Shown piece by piece: positions 35,011 through 44,882 of a stretch of 64,000 nt of DNA. The stretch lies in the NCBI GenBank assembly GCA_024278755.1, contig JAJRSO010000023.1, forward strand, positions 1-64,000. The letters run 5' to 3'. A program made the translations under genes and the position numbers. Under the pieces are notes generated by a model. That model worked only from the letters and a program-made list of their open reading frames with translations, was not told where the DNA came from and ran no database searches. This DNA comes from Calditrichota bacterium. Lineage in GTDB: Bacteria; Calditrichota; Calditrichia; Calditrichales; Calditrichaceae. Each line of letters starts with the position of its first letter. The stretch's first letter is position 1.

Positions 35011-36135
35011 ATGAAATATAAAATTATCGCCGCGGATGATAATCCCATAAATATCAAATTACTGGTTCGGGCTCTGGTTAATCCGGAATATCAAATTTTA
35101 ACCGCCTCTTCCGGCAGGGAAGCGCTGGAAATCGCCAACCGGGAATTACCGGATCTGATTTTATTAGACGTCATGATGGACGATATGGACGGATATGAGG
35201 TTTGTATGCGGCTGCAAAGTTCACAGCATACCCGAGATATTCCGGTCATCTTTATTTCCGCTAAAAACGATGCGGAAGACAAAGCCCGCGGTTTGGCCGC
35301 CGGCGCTGTGGATTATCTGACCAAACCCTTTGACCCGCAGGAAATTAACGCTCGGGTTAGCGGCCACCTGGCCATTCGTAAAAATATGATCCGCCTGCAG
35401 CGAGAAAACCAGGAGCTACGAACCCGAATGAAAACTGCGGATGGACAGGTTACCGATTTTCTTAACCGGGTAAACACAAATTATATATTTGAAAATGCCT
35501 CCTTCTTTTGCGCCGCCCGTGTGAAAAGCAAAAAACCACCGCAAACGCTGGGATTTGTGCCTCTTATTCAAAATGAACGGCAATTTGTTTTTTTGATTTT
35601 AAACGGATTTAAAAAAGATTTTGCCACCCTGGCGGTAGAATTGCTTTTTGAACAATATGCCGCCGGATATCTGGAGGCGACTCAAAAATATCGAAACAAT
35701 TCTTTTCCGGTCCAGTCCCTTCTGGAAAAATTAATGGAGCGCTTTTCCCCGGATATTTACAAGGTCGCTTTTTCATTCGCTTTGGGCCGGATCTGTTTTG
35801 AAGAGCGTAGGCTGGATTTTTACGGCATTCGTCAGGAACGGCCTTCTGTAATTCATCATTCAGGGAATTGGATGCGGCCGGAGGCCCGGGTACTTGAGTT
35901 TAGCGGTAAATTTGCCAATTTGATTAAAGCCGAATCGGTTCCGCTTTCCCGGGGAGCCTCCTTTTGTATCTATCGCAAAGGAATTGAAACCATTTCGGAT
36001 ACTACTTGCCAAAATACGTTTATCCCTTCTTTTGAAGCCCATAAAACGGTCTCTTCATCTTTGATAACGGATATTTTTACCCGGCTTCCCGAAAGTGAAG
36101 AGGATCAACTTATCAGCGTCCTGCATATAAAATAA
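35011..36135 (+). CDS. Response regulator with degenerate SpoIIE/PP2C-like output domain
   Basis: 374 residues. Receiver domain 1-120 is intact: Asp9/Asp10, phosphoacceptor Asp53 (LLDVMMDDMDG), Ser83, Lys105 (YLTKPFDP). A coiled stretch (~125-150) links to a C-domain whose layout recalls SpoIIE/RsbU PP2C phosphatases: GFVPLIQNERQFVFLILNGFKKDFATLAVELLFEQY, SLLEKLMERFS, VAFSFALGRICFEERRLDFYGIRQERPSVIH. But where those enzymes have GD-SGHG with metal Asp, this has LNGFKKDF, so it is probably catalytically dead and a binding module. No kinase or anti-sigma gene adjoins. The fold assignment is my reading, moderately sure. Confidence 0.75.
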   Translation: MKYKIIAADDNPINIKLLVRALVNPEYQILTASSGREALEIANRELPDLILLDVMMDDMDGYEVCMRLQSSQHTRDIPVIFISAKNDAEDKARGLAAGAVDYLTKPFDPQEINARVSGHLAIRKNMIRLQRENQELRTRMKTADGQVTDFLNRVNTNYIFENASFFCAARVKSKKPPQTLGFVPLIQNERQFVFLILNGFKKDFATLAVELLFEQYAAGYLEATQKYRNNSFPVQSLLEKLMERFSPDIYKVAFSFALGRICFEERRLDFYGIRQERPSVIHHSGNWMRPEARVLEFSGKFANLIKAESVPLSRGASFCIYRKGIETISDTTCQNTFIPSFEAHKTVSSSLITDIFTRLPESEEDQLISVLHIK

Positions 36136-36505
36136 TTTCCGGATAGAATTAACCACTGCAATAAAAAATAATCCGCGCGCATCCGCGGCTAAAAAAGGAA
36201 CCGCAAAAGACTGCGCTCGGCAAGGTGGTTTTGTTACCTAAATTGAGCGATTCTTGAGTTGTCGTCGCGAGTGAGCGAAGCGAACGTGGCGAACGGATTT
36301 TAAGAAACGCGCAGTTTAGGCGATAATTTCCTATCGGAAATTGGATATTGAAGAAAACGGTTAACCGCATCTGGCCGAAGATGACTATTCTTGCTTTTGC
36401 CCGGCCCGCTCTTTAAATTCGCCTTGCTTTTTATAACCCTAACAAGCAGCCGTATGCGGACTGCTTTCAGCCGCAATAACACACTCGGACTGGTCTTCAT
36501 CTTTT
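36136..36505. other. Intergenic region without recognisable gene
   Basis: 370 bp between the response regulator and the DUF512 gene. A GC-rich stretch around 36260-36300 (GTCGCGAGTGAGCGAAGCGA and neighbours) looks like intergenic repeat material. No credible small gene, tRNA or terminator. Confidence 0.5.
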
Positions 36506-37849
36506 ATGGTTAAAATTATCAATATAGAATCCGGAAGCATCGCAGAGGAGCTTGGCCTTAAACCGGGTTTTTCGTTAATCAAAATTAACGGCCGGGAGAT
36601 TAATGACCGTCTGGACTATCGCTATTATATAACGGACGAAAAAGTGGAACTGCTGGTGCGCCGGGAGGACGAAGAGACCCTCTATGAAATCGAAAAAGAC
36701 GCGGACGATCAGCTGGGCATCACCCTGGAAGATATGAAACTGAAATCATGCGGCAATAACTGCGTGTTTTGTTTTGTCTATCAAAATCCGAAAGGAATGC
36801 GCAAACCGCTCTACTTTAAGGACGAAGACTATCGTTTTTCATTTTTATACGGACACTATGTGACCATGACCACGGTAAAACAAAAGGATCTGAACCGTAT
36901 CGTGGAGCAGCGCCTGAGTCCGTTGTATATATCCGTCCATGCCACCGAAGAAAAGGTGCGCAAGCTACTGCTTGGCATCAACTTTGATGATCATCTGCTG
37001 GAGAAGATCAAATTTCTTACATCCTACGGAATTGAATTGCATGCGCAGATTGTATTGTGTCCCGAAATTAACGACGGGCCGGTTTTCCGTAAAACCGTAA
37101 ACGATCTGAAAGAATTTTATCCAAAGGTGCGGTCGATTGCCGTAGTACCGCTGGGCTTAACCCGCTACCGCAACAACTTAATGGAAATGCGCATGCATTC
37201 GAAACAGGAGCTCGGCGAAGCGCTCGATACGATAAATATGTTTCGGGAAGAGCTAAGGGCGGAACTGGGCGATCCTTTTGTCTACCCGGCCGATGAGTTT
37301 TTTATCCGCGCGGGAAGAGCTTTGCCGCAGGCGGATTATTACGGCGCCTTTTATCAAATAGAAAACGGGGTGGGTGAATTCCGGGACATGATTGACGCCT
37401 TTGAAACAGAAAAAACGGAATTAGCCGGTAAACTAAATAAGACGGCGGACATCACCTGGGTGAGCGGAGAACTGGCCGCGCCGCTTCTGGATGAATATAT
37501 TATTGAACCGTTACGCCGCATGGGGAATTTTAATATTAATCTGATCCCCGTAAAAAATGAATTTTACGGCCCGTCCATTCAGGTATCCGGTCTATTGACC
37601 GCGCAGGATATATTTGATCAGTTAAAGGAGCGTTCACTCGGCGATATGGTGTTTTTGCCTCCCCGCGTGCTGAATGAGGACGGCTTTTTCCTCGATGACT
37701 GGACGGTGGAAAAGCTGGAACAAAAGCTGGGCGTCATCTGTTATGTGTACACCGAGTCGTTTAGTGCATTGCCGCAGGTTATTGAATCATTGCTGCAGGG
37801 AAGGCATTCAAAACGTTCCGAAAACAAACGAATATTGATTGACGATTAA
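36506..37849 (+). CDS. DUF512 PDZ-radical SAM protein
   Basis: 447 residues. An N-terminal PDZ-like domain (1-40: IESGSIAEELGLKPGFSLIKINGREI) is followed by a radical-SAM CxxxCxxC cluster (Cys82, Cys86, Cys89 in SCGNNCVFCF), the region FLYGHYVTMTT, YISVHATEE, PLGLTRYRNN and the DUF512 C-domain. These proteins very often sit beside der, as here; an activity has not been established to my knowledge. ATG 36506 is chosen as first in frame with family-like sequence; the ribosome site is weak. It ends 25 bp before der, so it is cotranscribed. Confidence 0.9.
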   Translation: MVKIINIESGSIAEELGLKPGFSLIKINGREINDRLDYRYYITDEKVELLVRREDEETLYEIEKDADDQLGITLEDMKLKSCGNNCVFCFVYQNPKGMRKPLYFKDEDYRFSFLYGHYVTMTTVKQKDLNRIVEQRLSPLYISVHATEEKVRKLLLGINFDDHLLEKIKFLTSYGIELHAQIVLCPEINDGPVFRKTVNDLKEFYPKVRSIAVVPLGLTRYRNNLMEMRMHSKQELGEALDTINMFREELRAELGDPFVYPADEFFIRAGRALPQADYYGAFYQIENGVGEFRDMIDAFETEKTELAGKLNKTADITWVSGELAAPLLDEYIIEPLRRMGNFNINLIPVKNEFYGPSIQVSGLLTAQDIFDQLKERSLGDMVFLPPRVLNEDGFFLDDWTVEKLEQKLGVICYVYTESFSALPQVIESLLQGRHSKRSENKRILIDD

Positions 37850-37874
37850 CGATTTTAGAATAGAGATAAAGAAT

Positions 37875-39185
37875 ATGAGCAAACCATTAGTAGCGATTGT
37901 CGGCCGGCCAAATGTGGGCAAATCCACCCTGTTTAACCGATTGATCGGAAAACGTAAAGCCATTGTGGACGACGCCCCCGGCATTACCCGCGACCGTAAT
38001 TACGATACGGTTAGCTGGGCCGGACAACAATTTGAATTAATCGACACGGGCGGCTATCTGCCCGAAGCAAAACATCAGATTGACCTGGCCATCCGGGAAC
38101 AGGTGGAAATTGCCGTGGATGAGGCCGATGTTTTATTATTTGTGGTGGATTGCAAAACGGGTATTACCGATGTGGACGACTGGCTGGCCGGCTATTTGCG
38201 CAAATCAAAAAAAGATGTTATCCTTGCAATTAATAAAGTGGACGATCCGCGCGATGATATGGAAGTGGGGCAGTTTTATAAACTGGGCCTGGGCGCTCCC
38301 GTACCCGTTTCGGCTATGGGCGGAAGGCAAAGTGGTGATTTGCTGGACGTGGTGGTGGAACATATAAAAAAATACGAAATGCAGGATGAAGATTCCGACC
38401 AGATAAAGCTGGCCATTGTAGGCCGCGAAAATGTGGGCAAATCGTCGCTGGCCAATATGCTTTTGGAACAATCCCGTTCCATTGTTTCCAGTATTCCGGG
38501 CACCACCCGCGACCCGGTGGATATGGAATTAAAATATAAAAAACGGAAATATCTGCTGATTGATACGGCCGGTTTAAAACGTAAAAGCCGCATTAAAGAA
38601 AACGTATTGTTTTACAGTAATCTGCGTACCTTCCGCAGTATCGAACGGGCTGATGTGGTTCTGTTTATGGTCGATGCCGCCGAAGGGCTTAGCCGTCAGG
38701 ATGTGGGGATTTTAAACGAAGCGGCCAGTCAGCGCAAGGGAATTGTTCTGGTGATAAATAAATGGGATCTGGTATCAAAAGACCATAAAACAATCGATAC
38801 CTATAAAAAAATATATACCGAAAAACTGGGCGTCCTCCGTTATATTCCGCAAATTTATATTTCGGTGCTTAACAAGCAGCGTCTTTATAAAATGCTGGAT
38901 TTGGCTACGGATGTGTATGAAGAACGCAAAAAACGAATTCAGACATCCGATTTAAACGATTTCTTTTTACCGCTGATTCAGGAAAAAACGCCGCCTGCGG
39001 AAAAAGGGAAAGAGATAAAAATAAATTATATAACACAGGTACAGGCCGAGCCGCCCGTATTTTCTTTTTATTCCAACTATCCGGATTTAATTGTGGAAAG
39101 TTACCGCCGTTTTCTGGAAAACCGTTTGCGTAAGCAGTACGGATTTAAGGGCGTCCCCGTGCTGCTTTCTTTTCGTAAAAAATAG
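37875..39185 (+). CDS. der: Ribosome biogenesis GTPase Der (EngA)
   Basis: 436 residues from ATG 37875; an upstream in-frame ATG would add 12 unrelated residues. Two tandem GTPase domains: GRPNVGKST, DTGG, NKVD in the first (2-165) and GRENVGKSS, DTAGL, NKWD in the second (~175-355), then the KH-like C-domain (TQVQAEPPVFSFYSNYPDLIVESYRRFLENRLRKQYGFKGVPVLLSFRKK region). Essential factor for 50S subunit assembly. Length is typical. Downstream partner of the DUF512 gene. Confidence 0.96.
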   Translation: MSKPLVAIVGRPNVGKSTLFNRLIGKRKAIVDDAPGITRDRNYDTVSWAGQQFELIDTGGYLPEAKHQIDLAIREQVEIAVDEADVLLFVVDCKTGITDVDDWLAGYLRKSKKDVILAINKVDDPRDDMEVGQFYKLGLGAPVPVSAMGGRQSGDLLDVVVEHIKKYEMQDEDSDQIKLAIVGRENVGKSSLANMLLEQSRSIVSSIPGTTRDPVDMELKYKKRKYLLIDTAGLKRKSRIKENVLFYSNLRTFRSIERADVVLFMVDAAEGLSRQDVGILNEAASQRKGIVLVINKWDLVSKDHKTIDTYKKIYTEKLGVLRYIPQIYISVLNKQRLYKMLDLATDVYEERKKRIQTSDLNDFFLPLIQEKTPPAEKGKEIKINYITQVQAEPPVFSFYSNYPDLIVESYRRFLENRLRKQYGFKGVPVLLSFRKK

Positions 39186-39237
39186 ATTCAGTAAAAGGGC
39201 CTTCTTTTTTGAAAGAAAAGATTATTAAATCGCGAAG

Positions 39238-39281
39238 AACACAAAGGTTGTAAAAAGGGAACTGATTGAAACCTTTGTGTT
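39238..39281. repeat. 12-bp inverted repeat downstream of der
   Basis: AACACAAAGGTT at 39238-39249 is perfectly complemented by AACCTTTGTGTT at 39270-39281, spacer 20 nt, followed by TTTCC. It may act as a weak terminator for der or be intergenic repeat debris. Confidence 0.5.
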
Positions 39282-39348
39282 TTCCAAAACTTTTGGATTA
39301 CAAGAGTCGATAAAACATTTAATTAAACAAAGCGGACTATTAAACGAA

Positions 39349-40932
39349 ATGATGAAAATAAAACCTGCTTTTCCGCTCCTCTGGTTTGTTTTTATAATCA
39401 CCCGTGCTTTTTCGGCGAACAGCCTGGAATCGGTGCAACAATATCTGCAGGACCGGATGCATCCCGAAGAAATACAAATAATTGAACACTGCGGATTCCG
39501 GGCGCAACTGGAACTGCAACAGTCTTTTAATCAGCTTGAACCGCAAATGCAGGCCTTCGCCAAAACGCTTCTTTCGGAACCGGTACGTTCTTTTTCAATT
39601 ACGAGCCCTTCCGGCCATTTTATCCTTCATTATGATACCAGCGGTTTTCATGCGGTTGATCCGACAGATTTATCCGGCAACGGGGTTCCCGATTATATTG
39701 ATTCGGCCGCCGTTATTTTTGATCATGTCTGGGAAACGGAAATAGAGCAACTGAGGTTCAAAGCGCCGCCCGACGCCAACGGCAATCCGGTTTCGGACTA
39801 TCCCATCTATTTTACCAACTTCGGCTATTACGGGATGACCTGGTTTGGAACAAGTCTTCCGCAAAACAGATATACTTCCTATATCGAGATTCACCGTAAT
39901 TTTGCCGGCGGCGGCTTTTATACCCACGGCCTCCAAGCCTTAAAAGTAACGGCAGCCCACGAGTTTAACCATGCCATTCAATTGGGATACCGGTTCGAGA
40001 CAAATAGCGATATCTTTTTTATGGAAATGACCTCCACCTGGCTGGAAGATTATGTGTATGAAGATGTAAACGATTACTTGCAGTACCTGCCCTCGTTTTT
40101 CAGTACGATGACCGACCGCAAGTTTAATGCGACAAGCGGAGAATACGCCAATTCGCTCTATCTGCATATGATTGAAAAAAATTACGGTCCCCAAGCGGTG
40201 GTAAAAATATGGGAGAATATTATATCCGATCCGCCGATAAAGTCTTTGGATTTATATTTAAAACAGAAGGGGGCGTCGTTTGCCCAAAGCCAGAACAACT
40301 ATGCCGTCTGGCTCTATTTTACCGGAAACAGAGCGCAGGGCGGTGATTTTTTTCCGGAGGCGGCGGATTACCCGCAGCTGCACCCCTCTTCCGGAACGGA
40401 TAATGCGGAACGATCGCTGCCGAATATGAGTATGCGTTTTGTTTATCTTCAGGCGGATTCGGGACTCATATACAAAGGTCGGATAAATGGCGCCCAATCC
40501 GGCGGGCGGTTTAACTTTTTGGGCAGCGGACGTTTACAAAAAGAATCGCAGGCGTTTGGGCGCTGGCAAACCTTTCGGCAGTTCGATCAAAATCCGTTAT
40601 TACTGGTGATGACCAATTCGGAAACGGAAACAAATATCACTAGTATTTCTTTAGCTTTAAAAATAGCTCCAACGGCGCTGGCGACAAATCCGGTTATTGT
40701 GGAACAGAATGAAGGCACGGCTGTATTTTATAATGTTCCGTCAAAATCGGAGATTACTATTTTTACCGTTAACGGTCGCCCCGTGCGTACCATCCGTTTT
40801 CAGCAGGAGACGCCGGGTTCCGTCGAATGGAATTTAGAGGATCGTTACGGGCATCGCGTTTCAAGCGGCATTTATTTGTATTATATAAACAGCCCGGAGC
40901 CGGTGTTGGGGAAATTTGCCATTGTTCGTTAA
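39349..40932 (+). CDS. Secreted MXAN_6640-type metalloprotease with sorting domain
   Basis: 527 residues from ATG 39349 (signal peptide MMKIKPAFPLLWFVFIITRAFSAN). The catalytic zinc motif is AAHEFNHAIQ (HExxH), preceded by FGTSLPQNRYTSYIEIHRNF and followed by FMEMTSTWLEDYVYEDVNDYL, the pattern of the putative MXAN_6640-family metalloproteases. The last ~80 residues (ITIFTVNGRPVRTIRFQQE...VEWNLEDRYGHRVSSGIYLYYI...GKFAIVR) form a FlgD-like/Por-type C-terminal domain as used for type IX-like sorting to the surface. No type IX gene lies nearby. The next gene begins inside its last codons. Confidence 0.82.
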   Translation: MMKIKPAFPLLWFVFIITRAFSANSLESVQQYLQDRMHPEEIQIIEHCGFRAQLELQQSFNQLEPQMQAFAKTLLSEPVRSFSITSPSGHFILHYDTSGFHAVDPTDLSGNGVPDYIDSAAVIFDHVWETEIEQLRFKAPPDANGNPVSDYPIYFTNFGYYGMTWFGTSLPQNRYTSYIEIHRNFAGGGFYTHGLQALKVTAAHEFNHAIQLGYRFETNSDIFFMEMTSTWLEDYVYEDVNDYLQYLPSFFSTMTDRKFNATSGEYANSLYLHMIEKNYGPQAVVKIWENIISDPPIKSLDLYLKQKGASFAQSQNNYAVWLYFTGNRAQGGDFFPEAADYPQLHPSSGTDNAERSLPNMSMRFVYLQADSGLIYKGRINGAQSGGRFNFLGSGRLQKESQAFGRWQTFRQFDQNPLLLVMTNSETETNITSISLALKIAPTALATNPVIVEQNEGTAVFYNVPSKSEITIFTVNGRPVRTIRFQQETPGSVEWNLEDRYGHRVSSGIYLYYINSPEPVLGKFAIVR

Positions 40933-41941
40933 ACGCGCGTTTATCCGGTTTTTGCCGTTGATTCTTGTTTTCTCCCTTCTTTATCCGCTTTCGTCCCAGG
41001 CGGATGATGCGCAGGATTGGATTAAACGGAGTATTGATTTAACCATAAACACTCATTTTGCCGCAGCCGAGTCCCTGCTTACCGCCAGAATTGCCGCCGG
41101 AGATTCCAGTGCAAGAGTCTATTTTTACCTCGCTTCCGTACTCAATTCCAAAATGACCCATTTCGAAAATCAGGCGGACGAAGCGCTGTTTTTATATGCG
41201 CTAAACCGAGTGATTTCTACAACAGCTCCGGAACAATTGGGGAACGGGAAAGAAGCGCGCGCGCGCGCATTCTTTTTCCGGGGCAGCGCGTTTGGTTACA
41301 AAGCCTTTTATGAAGGCCAAAACGGAAACTGGCTGGATGCGGTAAAAGATGGTTTGAAGTCGGTGGACAATTTAAAGCAGGCGGTCGAACTCGACTCTAC
41401 TTTGTACGATGCATATCTCGGCATAGGTGTGTATCAGTACTGGCGCAGTACCAAACTAAAATATCTGCTCTGGATGCCGTTTATCGAGGATACCCGTTTA
41501 CAGGGGATTGAGAATATTCGTAAGGCCGCTGCAAAAAGTGAGCACAGCCGCTATATGGCCATGCATCAGTTGATTTATATTCTGCTGAATTATGGCAATA
41601 AAGACGAAGCGTTGGGATATGCGCGGGAAGTTATCCGGACCTATCCCAAGAGTACCTTTATGTGGTGGGCCTATGCCCATACCTGGTATATGCGTCACGA
41701 ATATCCCAAAGCGATTGCAGCATACCGGCATTTGCTAACGATGTTAAAAACGCTGCCGGAACAAAACCCTTCGCATGTGGTGTCTTGTTACGCCCGGCTG
41801 GCCGAAATATATGATAAAATGGGAAGAATCACAGACGCTCACCGCGAAGCAATGCAGGCGGTGCAGGCGGCAAAAGGACTTAAGTTAAGCACTCAGGGGC
41901 AAAAAAGCATAAAAAAAGCAGAAGTGATTTTGGCTAAATGA
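40916..41941 (+). CDS. Exported TPR-like protein
   Basis: 341 residues from TTG 40916 (or TTG 40922); no ATG fits. It overlaps the protease gene by 17 bp, with GGGGA upstream. A signal peptide (RFLPLILVFSLLYPLSSQA) precedes all-helical sequence with TPR character: VYFYLASVLNS, AVELDSTLYDAYLGIGVYQYW, EALGYAREVIRTYPKSTFMWWAYAHTWYMRHEYPKAIAAYRHLL, AEIYDKMGRITDAHREAMQAV. Probably a periplasmic scaffold working with the upstream exported protease. No specific family recognised. Confidence 0.8.
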   Translation: MPLFVKRAFIRFLPLILVFSLLYPLSSQADDAQDWIKRSIDLTINTHFAAAESLLTARIAAGDSSARVYFYLASVLNSKMTHFENQADEALFLYALNRVISTTAPEQLGNGKEARARAFFFRGSAFGYKAFYEGQNGNWLDAVKDGLKSVDNLKQAVELDSTLYDAYLGIGVYQYWRSTKLKYLLWMPFIEDTRLQGIENIRKAAAKSEHSRYMAMHQLIYILLNYGNKDEALGYAREVIRTYPKSTFMWWAYAHTWYMRHEYPKAIAAYRHLLTMLKTLPEQNPSHVVSCYARLAEIYDKMGRITDAHREAMQAVQAAKGLKLSTQGQKSIKKAEVILAK

Positions 41942-42047
41942 TCTGCCTGAGAATCAATCTATCTTGATTTGAAATAAGAATTAGTCTAAATTAAACGATT
42001 CAGTTTTAATCGGATCTTGAATACGAAGAATTAGTTGGTCGGGGATT

Positions 42048-42815
42048 ATGGGTAAAATAATTGCAATTGCAAACCAAAAAGGCGGGGTTGGTAAAACCAC
42101 CACGGCTATAAATTTATCAAGCTGTATCGCGGTTGCCGAAAAGAGTGTGCTGCTGGTGGATATCGATCCGCAGGCTAATGCTACAAGCGGCCTGGGCATC
42201 AATCCCGAAGATCAGCGGGAATCCAGTTACGAAGTACTGTTAAGCGATGCGGAAATTGACGAAGCGGTAATAAAAACCAGCGTTCCTTTTCTGGATATTT
42301 TACCTTCGCATATCCGTCTTGTCGGCGCCGAGGTGGAGCTTGTGGATATGCTGGAGCGGGAGCACCGTTTGCGCCGCCAGCTTTTAAAGGTAAAAGCAAA
42401 ATACGATTATATTATTATCGATTGTCCGCCGTCGCTTGGTCTGCTTACCCTAAATGCGCTCAGCGCTTCCGACTCTGTTCTGATTCCCATTAAGTGCGAA
42501 TACTATGCGCTGGAAGGACTTTCTCAGTTACTGAATACCATCCATCTGGTTCAGAAAAATTTAAATAGTGATTTGAGCGTAGAAGGTGTTTTACTGACCA
42601 TGTACGATAATCGTTTGAATTTATGCAACCAGGTGGCCAGCGAAGTGCGCAGCTATTTCAATGAAAAAGTATATAATACGGTTATCAACCGGAATGTCCG
42701 TCTGGGGGAGGCGCCGAGTTTTGGCAAGCCGATTATTATGTACGATGCGGTTTGTATCGGCAGTCAAAATTACATTAACCTTGCTGAGGAAGTAATCGGT
42801 GAAAAAAACAAGTAG
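42048..42815 (+). CDS. parA: Chromosome-partitioning ATPase ParA (Soj)
   Basis: 255 residues. Deviant Walker [16 protein letters not shown] (residues 11-25), [27 protein letters not shown] (Walker B) and [18 protein letters not shown] place it firmly in chromosomal ParA/Soj. With ParB it moves replication origins apart. ATG 42048 has GGGGATT upstream. First gene of a rightward string that continues through parB, an M23 peptidase and a bactofilin into the ATP synthase operon; a promoter must lie in 41942-42047, though none is clear. Confidence 0.95.
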   Translation: MGKIIAIANQKGGVGKTTTAINLSSCIAVAEKSVLLVDIDPQANATSGLGINPEDQRESSYEVLLSDAEIDEAVIKTSVPFLDILPSHIRLVGAEVELVDMLEREHRLRRQLLKVKAKYDYIIIDCPPSLGLLTLNALSASDSVLIPIKCEYYALEGLSQLLNTIHLVQKNLNSDLSVEGVLLTMYDNRLNLCNQVASEVRSYFNEKVYNTVINRNVRLGEAPSFGKPIIMYDAVCIGSQNYINLAEEVIGEKNK

Positions 42816-43665
42816 GCTGGGCCGCGGGCTAAATGCCCTTATTCCGGAACATCAGGATGCGTCTTCCGCAGGCGATAGCCAAATTTCTCAAATCAGTGTT
42901 GGGTTGATAAAAGCGAATCCATTTCAGCCCCGGCTCGAATTTGACAGCCAGGCGTTGGAAGAACTGAAAATCTCTATCCAAGAAAAGGGGATTATTCAGC
43001 CGCTGACCGTACGCAAGAAGAATGAACATTACGAGCTAATTGCCGGTGAACGGCGGCTGCGCGCCGTTATGCAGCTGGGTATCGAAAAGGTTCCCGCCTA
43101 TGTAATTAAGGTCGATTCCAAAGAAGAGATGTTGGAGTTGGCTATCATCGAGAATGTGCAGCGCGAAAAACTAAATCCCATCGAACAGGCCACCGCCTAT
43201 CAGCGTCTCATTGACGAATGCAGCCTTACACAAGAAGATGTCGCCAAAAAGATCGGCAAAGAACGTACAACGATTACCAATATTTTAAGGTTGTTAAAAC
43301 TTCCCGAAAAAATTCAGGAAAGCGTTAAAAAAGAAGAAATTTCAATGGGGCATGCCCGGGCTCTGCTTTCTATTGACGATGCCGATGTTCAGCATGAAGT
43401 CTGGAAAAAAACCATTAAAGAGTCTTTGTCGGTGCGCAAGGCAGAACAACTGGCGAAGCAGCAAAACAACCATCCTAAAAAAGAAAAACACGCAAAGCCA
43501 AAGCGCTCTGTCTTTTTACAGAAGGTAGAACAGGAACTGCGTGAAATACTGGGTACGAAAGTAGTGGTGCATTCCCGCAAAGAGGGCGGCAGCATTGAAG
43601 TGGAATTCTATTCTCCCGAAGATTTAAACCGCCTAATCGAAATTTTTGATAAACTGAAGGATTAA
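42799..43665 (+). CDS. parB: Chromosome-partitioning protein ParB (Spo0J)
   Basis: 288 residues from GTG 42799, 17 bp inside parA. CTP-dependent clamp that loads at parS. ParB/Srx domain: [41 protein letters not shown]; helix-turn-helix [37 protein letters not shown]; and a C-terminal dimerisation domain ([41 protein letters not shown]). No copy of the canonical parS palindrome was seen in this window. Confidence 0.95.
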   Translation: MKKTSRLGRGLNALIPEHQDASSAGDSQISQISVGLIKANPFQPRLEFDSQALEELKISIQEKGIIQPLTVRKKNEHYELIAGERRLRAVMQLGIEKVPAYVIKVDSKEEMLELAIIENVQREKLNPIEQATAYQRLIDECSLTQEDVAKKIGKERTTITNILRLLKLPEKIQESVKKEEISMGHARALLSIDDADVQHEVWKKTIKESLSVRKAEQLAKQQNNHPKKEKHAKPKRSVFLQKVEQELREILGTKVVVHSRKEGGSIEVEFYSPEDLNRLIEIFDKLKD

Positions 43666-43675
43666 ACCGTACAGA

Positions 43676-44485
43676 ATGGCACGTAAAAAACGTAGGTCAA
43701 AATATCTTTCGTTTGTTATCGTATCGGAAAATCAGCAGGAGCCCAAGAATTTTCGTATTCGCACCGGCCTGATTAAAGCCTTTACAATATTAGCGCTGAC
43801 CCTGCTGGTCTTAATTGTGATCGGATTCTCCACCTATTGGAAAGTCGCCTCTCTGGCGCTGGATAATAATCGTCTGCAGGAAGAAAACTACAAACTGGTG
43901 CAAAGCCTTAAAAAGATGGATGCCATAAAGGAACAGCTCTTTCGGGTAAAAGACTTTGAAAAACAGCTAAAGAGCTCGCTTAGCGGGTATATTACAATCG
44001 AAAAAGAAACCGTTTCGGATTCGTCGGTCAATGACAACTTTGATTTTGCCAATCTCAATAATACGCAAAAGCGTACCTTCTTCCGTAATATCCCGTCGCT
44101 TCGTCCCGCCGAAGGGTTTATGGCCCGCGGTTACGATACGAGCCTGCTTTTGGCGGAGCCGCACTTCGGGCTTGACATTGCCGCTCCGGTCGGAACGCCT
44201 GTAAAAGCGCCGGCAGACGGCGTTGTGTTCTTTTCGGGCTGGACGGTTGAGGGCGGGAATGTGTTGATTTTGCAACACGGGTACGGTTTTATGACGCTAT
44301 ACAAGCATAACGAACGAAATCTGGTAAAACGTATGGAAAAGGTAACGCAAGGGCAGATAATCGCCCTAACGGGCAATACGGGTAAAATTTCTTCCGGCCC
44401 CCATCTTCACTACGAGGTTTGGCGGAATGGTAAACCGGTTGACCCTGTAGATTATATGAATAAAGAAAAAAACAATAACGGCTAA
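43676..44485 (+). CDS. Membrane-anchored M23 (LytM) peptidase
   Basis: 269 residues. Basic N-terminus, one membrane helix (~37-58: AFTILALTLLVLIVIGFSTYW), a coiled-coil stretch (LDNNRLQEENYKLVQSLKKMDAIKEQL), then the LytM domain with HFGLD (His and Asp ligands), GTPVKAPADGVV, HGYGFMTLYKHN and the catalytic HLHYEVW. Both metal-ligand motifs are intact, so it is likely an active cell-wall endopeptidase. Its position directly before a bactofilin matches bactofilin-peptidase pairs in which the filament guides wall cutting. 10 bp after parB. Confidence 0.92.
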   Translation: MARKKRRSKYLSFVIVSENQQEPKNFRIRTGLIKAFTILALTLLVLIVIGFSTYWKVASLALDNNRLQEENYKLVQSLKKMDAIKEQLFRVKDFEKQLKSSLSGYITIEKETVSDSSVNDNFDFANLNNTQKRTFFRNIPSLRPAEGFMARGYDTSLLLAEPHFGLDIAAPVGTPVKAPADGVVFFSGWTVEGGNVLILQHGYGFMTLYKHNERNLVKRMEKVTQGQIIALTGNTGKISSGPHLHYEVWRNGKPVDPVDYMNKEKNNNG

Positions 44486-44495
44486 GGGGTAAATT

Positions 44496-44882
44496 GTGGG
44501 ATTAAAAAGCGGAGCATCCGATATATCGGCGGCAGAACTTAATATCTTTGGAAAAGGCACCGTAATCGAAGGCGATATCACGGCGCAAAGCAGCATCCGG
44601 ATTGACGGTAAGCTAAAAGGAAAACTAATTTGCCGACAAACCCTTACTGTTGGGCCCGGTGGCGTAATCGAAGGTGAACTGGAAGCGGAAAACGCCATTG
44701 TGGGCGGTTCGGTAAAGGGCAAGCTGCATGTAAAACAAAAATTAGTGCTCGAGGCCGGCTCTTCGATGACCGGGGAAATCCGGGCGTCAAAACTAATCGT
44801 TGACGAAGGGGCGGTGTTCGACGGCATGTCATCGATGGCTTTAAAAACAGAATCGGTTACAGGTGAAAAAACAAAAGCTTAA
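44496..44882 (+). CDS. Bactofilin
   Basis: 128 residues from GTG 44496, with AAGGGG upstream. The DUF583 beta-helix core is unmistakable: IFGKGTVIEGDITAQSSIRIDGKLKGKLICRQTLTVGPGGVIEGELEAENAIVGGSVKGKL... with Ser/Gly-rich turns. Polymerises without nucleotide into filaments that organise wall enzymes and, in some bacteria, ParAB. Short disordered tails flank it. Pairing with the preceding M23 peptidase and parAB suggests a common job in cell shape and origin positioning. Overlaps atpZ by 20 bp. Confidence 0.95.
   Translation: MGLKSGASDISAAELNIFGKGTVIEGDITAQSSIRIDGKLKGKLICRQTLTVGPGGVIEGELEAENAIVGGSVKGKLHVKQKLVLEAGSSMTGEIRASKLIVDEGAVFDGMSSMALKTESVTGEKTKA

Noticed and set aside
41942-43700. Possible parS site near parAB
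   Set aside because: No copy of the canonical 16-bp parS palindrome could be found by eye here or elsewhere in the window.
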